Assembly: GCF_013402915.1 (NCBI RefSeq)
Contig: NC_050721.1
Location: 310,001-374,000, forward strand
Length of the DNA: 64,000 bases
Origin: Zygotorulaspora mrakii
Taxonomy: Eukaryota; Ascomycota; Saccharomycetes; Saccharomycetales; Saccharomycetaceae
Direction of reading: 5' to 3'
The stretch's first letter is position 1. Each line of letters begins with the position of its first letter. The notes beneath the pieces were generated by a model. It did no database searches. It worked only from the letters and a program-made list of their open reading frames with translations, and was not told where the DNA came from. Below are positions 61,057 through 64,000 of this stretch, one piece after another. The position numbers were made by a program, and so were the translations under genes.

Positions 61057-62253
61057 TTACAGATCGGACAGGCTGGCTGGCATGGCTTTTATCCGTATAC
61101 AGTAGTATTTTTCAATCTGCTTCAGCTTTGATACATCGGTGGTGGTGATGAAGTTAATAGCCGTACCTTTACGACCGAACCTCCCACTTCTACCAATACG
61201 ATGAATATAATTCTCCATAATTTCGGGCAGATCGTAGTTTATCACTAAAGAAACTTGTTGCACGTCAATACCACGGGCCCATACATCGGTTGAAATTAAA
61301 ACCCTTGAATGGCCAGTCCTGAAGTCGTTCATTACTTTATCTCTGTCTTCTTGTTTCATATCACCGTGCATCGCCACCACTGCAAAATTGGATTGCGACA
61401 TTTTTTGTGCCAACCACTCTACCTTTTTCTTTGTATTACAAAATATGACACCTTGAGTTATTGTTAATGAGTCATAAAGATCGCACAGGGTATCGAATTT
61501 CCATTCCTCTTTATCAACGTCAACAAAATATTGTTTGATCCCTTCCAAAGATATTTCATCCTTTTTAACCAAAATCTTTACCGGTTGAGACATGAATTTT
61601 TTTGTTATTTCTAGGATATCTTTACTCATAGTGGCACTAACCACAACAACTTGGCAGGCCTTGGGCAATTTTGTAAAAATATCATAAATTTGTTGTTTAA
61701 AACCCAAAGTCTCACTTAATAACTCATCAGCTTCGTCCAAGATTAACATTGATACATTCCTTGTTTGTAAAATCTGTCTTTTGATCATATCTAGTACCCT
61801 CCCGGGCGTTCCGCTCACAACATGACAGCCATTACTCTGTATCTTTTTTATATCGTCCTTTAGAGTCTTGCCACCAGTAATGGCGAATGCTTTCACATTC
61901 ATGTAGTCTCCAAGATTGCAAACAACTTGACAAATCTGACTAGCTAACTCTCGTGTCGGTGATAACACTAATGCTTGCAAATCTTTTCTCTTCAGTTGTA
62001 TTGCTTGTAGCGCACCAATAGTAAAGGTGGCAGTCTTACCTGTACCTGATTGGGCCTGCGCAATAACATCCTTTCCAGATATTATTTGTGAGATTGCACG
62101 CGACTGAATAGCAGAAGGAGCTTCAAACCCATATGAATAAATTCCTCGCAGCAAGTCATCTTTCAAGTTCATTGACTCAAAAGTCGGTGAGATTTTAAGT
62201 TTTCTGGAAGTCTTGAACTTCAGTTTCGAATCCTCACTCCTGTCAAATGACAT
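61057..62253 (-). CDS. FAL1: eIF4A-like DEAD-box helicase Fal1
   Basis: Fal1 is a nucleolar DEAD-box ATPase (eIF4AIII relative) needed for early 18S rRNA processing with Sgd1. The 398-residue length is that of S. cerevisiae (399). Motifs: [12 protein letters not shown] (about 67-78), [18 protein letters not shown] (about 172), [22 protein letters not shown]. It is distinguished from eIF4A (TIF1) by the N-terminus [18 protein letters not shown] and by position between ATG31 (YDR022C) and DAS2 (YDR020C). Confidence 0.95.
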   Translation of the reverse strand: MSFDRSEDSKLKFKTSRKLKISPTFESMNLKDDLLRGIYSYGFEAPSAIQSRAISQIISGKDVIAQAQSGTGKTATFTIGALQAIQLKRKDLQALVLSPTRELASQICQVVCNLGDYMNVKAFAITGGKTLKDDIKKIQSNGCHVVSGTPGRVLDMIKRQILQTRNVSMLILDEADELLSETLGFKQQIYDIFTKLPKACQVVVVSATMSKDILEITKKFMSQPVKILVKKDEISLEGIKQYFVDVDKEEWKFDTLCDLYDSLTITQGVIFCNTKKKVEWLAQKMSQSNFAVVAMHGDMKQEDRDKVMNDFRTGHSRVLISTDVWARGIDVQQVSLVINYDLPEIMENYIHRIGRSGRFGRKGTAINFITTTDVSKLKQIEKYYCIRIKAMPASLSDL

Positions 62254-62303
62254 CCTGGCAGTTGCTTATATCACTTCTTGTCTTGGTCTTGTTGTGATAA
62301 CAG

Positions 62304-62311
62304 CTCATCGC
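62304..62311 (-). promoter_or_regulatory. PAC motif of FAL1
   Basis: GCGATGAG on the minus strand (CTCATCGC on plus), an exact PAC element, lies 51-58 bp before the FAL1 ATG. PAC is the Dot6/Tod6 site of ribosome-biogenesis genes, which fits Fal1. Confidence 0.6.
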
Positions 62312-62328
62312 ATTTGATCTAAGCATTC

Positions 62329-62339
62329 TGAAATTTTTT
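62329..62339. promoter_or_regulatory. RRPE-like motif between FAL1 and DAS2
   Basis: TGAAATTTTTT, one base off the ribosomal RNA processing element TGAAAATTTTT (Stb3 site), 18 bp from the PAC motif. PAC next to RRPE is typical of ribosome-biogenesis promoters. Confidence 0.5.
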
Positions 62340-62415
62340 AAGTCATCGCGCCAAAATGATGGTGCCTTAAAACTGATAATGAATTCAAACAAAAGACAAG
62401 GAGGGACAAACGGAG

Positions 62416-63102
62416 ATGCCAGGACATATTCGCCGTGTCATCGTAGCGATTGGAGGTGGGCACGCCACTGGTGTGATGGAAGCTGGCTTACAGATCAAAA
62501 AGTCTCTGAACAAATTGTTCCCTTCCACTACTGTTACCATAATAGACTTGGATAGTAAAGCTACAACACCAATCCGGACATATACAAACAAAGACTACGA
62601 TTTTGATCAAGTTTACGAGGGCTTAGTCAATACAGAATGTTTGGGAGATACAGCGCCTTCCGATGACTCTTCCCACGATTCTCTTGAGTTAGTCCTTTTG
62701 TGTGGCTGTTATGCGCTTTTCGACCCTAAAATTAATAGTTTAACTCATCTAAAAGTATTTCTGGACAGTGATGGTGATACAAGGCTAATTAATTTAATAA
62801 AGCTTAATAAAATATCTGATGGGGATCAATTGGCGGTCTTGATTGCGGAGTATATGGAGCATTTGCGCGTCGAGATGCAAAAGTATATTGCACCAACAAG
62901 AGCAAATGCAGATCTGATCATACCTTGCTCGAACGATCTTACCGGCTATGCAATTATAACTGATGGTATAGTTAAAATTATGGAGGATATTAGAGGCAAT
63001 GGTGATTCTTCAAATGCCGCCTCAAAGCTATTCCCCCTTTTGGTAGACTTTGAAGCTGAAAGAATGGATGTGCAGAAGGAAAGGTATTACGACCTTTCGT
63101 AG
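62416..63102 (+). CDS. DAS2: Uridine-kinase-like protein Das2
   Basis: A 228-residue protein related to the uridine kinase/phosphoribulokinase fold; S. cerevisiae Das2 (232 residues) is only a putative uridine kinase. The N-terminal VIVAIGGGHATGV sits where a P-loop would be, but the usual GK[ST] lysine is absent, so catalysis is doubtful. Further features: LVLLCGCYALFDP, VFLDSDGDTRLINLIK, the YIAPTRANADLIIPC segment typical of uridine-kinase-like proteins. It is divergent from FAL1 over 162 bp, as in S. cerevisiae. Confidence 0.9.
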   Translation: MPGHIRRVIVAIGGGHATGVMEAGLQIKKSLNKLFPSTTVTIIDLDSKATTPIRTYTNKDYDFDQVYEGLVNTECLGDTAPSDDSSHDSLELVLLCGCYALFDPKINSLTHLKVFLDSDGDTRLINLIKLNKISDGDQLAVLIAEYMEHLRVEMQKYIAPTRANADLIIPCSNDLTGYAIITDGIVKIMEDIRGNGDSSNAASKLFPLLVDFEAERMDVQKERYYDLS

Positions 63103-63619
63103 CATTCATTTTTAAGCTTAATAGGTGTATAGTTCCCTTTTTATTCTAGTTGTGTACTGTTTTGATCTAGTTTAACACCCCTTGAAAGTCATCTCCGGAT
63201 AACAAAACTTAAACTACCACCGACATGCTTCGTAAAATACTTAAAAGACTAAGAAATCTATTTAAGGTACTGTTTCCATGCTATACTACCTGGGTTCTTT
63301 AACTGTTATTTTTGCATCACGAAGATACACACCAGGTCCTTAATTGAATAATAAACATGGATATAATAATAGTCGAACTATCATCATTGTTCTGCAGTTT
63401 CTTTGAGGATTGCCTTGTCATGGGTAGAAATTTCGATGACAAAGTACAAGTACTCGGAGTGACTGCCATGGAGTAAAATTATGCTCCTGTATTCTTTCCC
63501 TTTTTCATTGAGTAATTGGAAAATTACATGTTTCGAGGTTTAAGTTTCGGTCTCTGAAAAAGTTCACTTTTGTAAGGTAATATGAGATCCAAGTGATAAT
63601 CGGTGCGAGTACGTCAAGC
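63103..63619. other. Intergenic; TCM62 promoter
   Basis: 517 bp, AT-rich, with no credible frame or RNA gene. Confidence 0.55.
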
Positions 63620-64000
63620 ATGCTCAAGCATGTTTTCAAGCCAACATATGCTTCACTCATCACGGTTCGGCGTATCAAAACGTTACATACACCTGTCTTT
63701 ACAACGGACAATAACTTCACCAAAAGCGCCCTTTTAGAAGGTGTACGACTACTAGATGATATTCTAAACTCTTCTTCTCATGAAAATACATTACTTTACA
63801 CCAGCAAATACATGTCGAAACCTCAGTTAATAACTTCAGAGAACCAGATACAAATGCAACATGTTATAAGAGAATTTTTGGATAGATGGCAGATTGAAGA
63901 GGCCTCAATGAACAGGTATCCAATTGACGTAAGGAAAAAATTAGGCAAAATAGGTTTACAGCTATATTTGGGTTGCAATGATATGAATCTTAGCCCCATC
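63620..64000 (+). CDS. TCM62: Mitochondrial chaperonin-like Tcm62, 5' part (cut by window end)
   Basis: An ATG at 63620 opens a frame that runs to the window end (127 codons). The N-terminus MLKHVFKPTYASLITVRRIK is a mitochondrial presequence. KTLHTPVFTTDN, TLLYTSKYMSKPQLI and KLGKIGLQLYLGC fit S. cerevisiae Tcm62 (YBR044C, 572 residues), a chaperonin-related matrix protein needed to assemble succinate dehydrogenase. YBR044C adjoins GIP1 (YBR045C) in S. cerevisiae, consistent with this position. Confidence 0.82.
   Translation, partial: MLKHVFKPTYASLITVRRIKTLHTPVFTTDNNFTKSALLEGVRLLDDILNSSSHENTLLYTSKYMSKPQLITSENQIQMQHVIREFLDRWQIEEASMNRYPIDVRKKLGKIGLQLYLGCNDMNLSPI

Overview
This window is nuclear DNA of a budding yeast in the family Saccharomycetaceae. 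Nearly all genes are intronless and match Saccharomyces cerevisiae genes. The tRNA genes are eukaryotic (one has an intron), and the only spliced protein gene is the ribosomal protein gene RPS11, which has a TACTAAC branch point. From about 25.9 kb to the right end, genes that S. cerevisiae keeps on two sister regions (YBR044-YBR055 and YDR020-YDR034) are interleaved in a single copy. The left part similarly mixes YPL022-024 with YDR242-246. That is the expected unduplicated order, so the source is most likely a lineage without the whole-genome duplication (Torulaspora, Zygosaccharomyces, Lachancea or Kluyveromyces type). I cannot name the species.

Layout. 1-1.8 kb: GC-richer DNA without a credible gene. 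1.8-13.1 kb: SWI1 (chromatin remodelling), RAD1 (XPF nuclease), MET12 (methylenetetrahydrofolate reductase), RMI1 (Sgs1-Top3 partner), TRS23 (TRAPP). 13.1-14.5 kb: gene-free. 14.5-24.4 kb: MNN10, PEX5, PRP28, AMD2, a secreted ureohydrolase, CWC2. 24.6 kb: tRNA-Tyr with intron. 25.9-35.6 kb: PRP6, LYS14, a second secreted ureohydrolase, a MATE transporter, MRH1. 35.6-38.6 kb: a long gene-poor interval with a GC-rich core. 38.6-52.4 kb: a YBR053C-like SMP-30 protein, PST2, MIX14, RAD28, REG1, VPS54, REB1. 52.7-64 kb: RPS11, FMP23-like, ZTA1, a GIP1-like PP1 regulator, SES1, tRNA-Val, ATG31, FAL1, DAS2 and the start of TCM62, cut by the window end.

How genes relate. Most are housekeeping genes sharing only conserved order. 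The part absent from S. cerevisiae is two signal-peptide-bearing ureohydrolases. One is divergent from an amidase (AMD2); the other is divergent from a MATE transporter through a promoter with paired GATAA sites. Together they suggest use or handling of a guanidino or amide nitrogen compound. This is the best candidate for an undescribed functional unit. REB1 lies in the window together with consensus Reb1 sites before SWI1 and the YBR053C-like gene and variant sites in its own promoter. PST2 carries two Yap1-type sites, FAL1 has PAC and RRPE motifs, and RPS11 has adjacent Tbf1-type and Rap1-like motifs.

Start codons were checked in the DNA for the protein-coding genes. Several open frames extend upstream only through TTG or GTG, so those genes are given from their first ATG.
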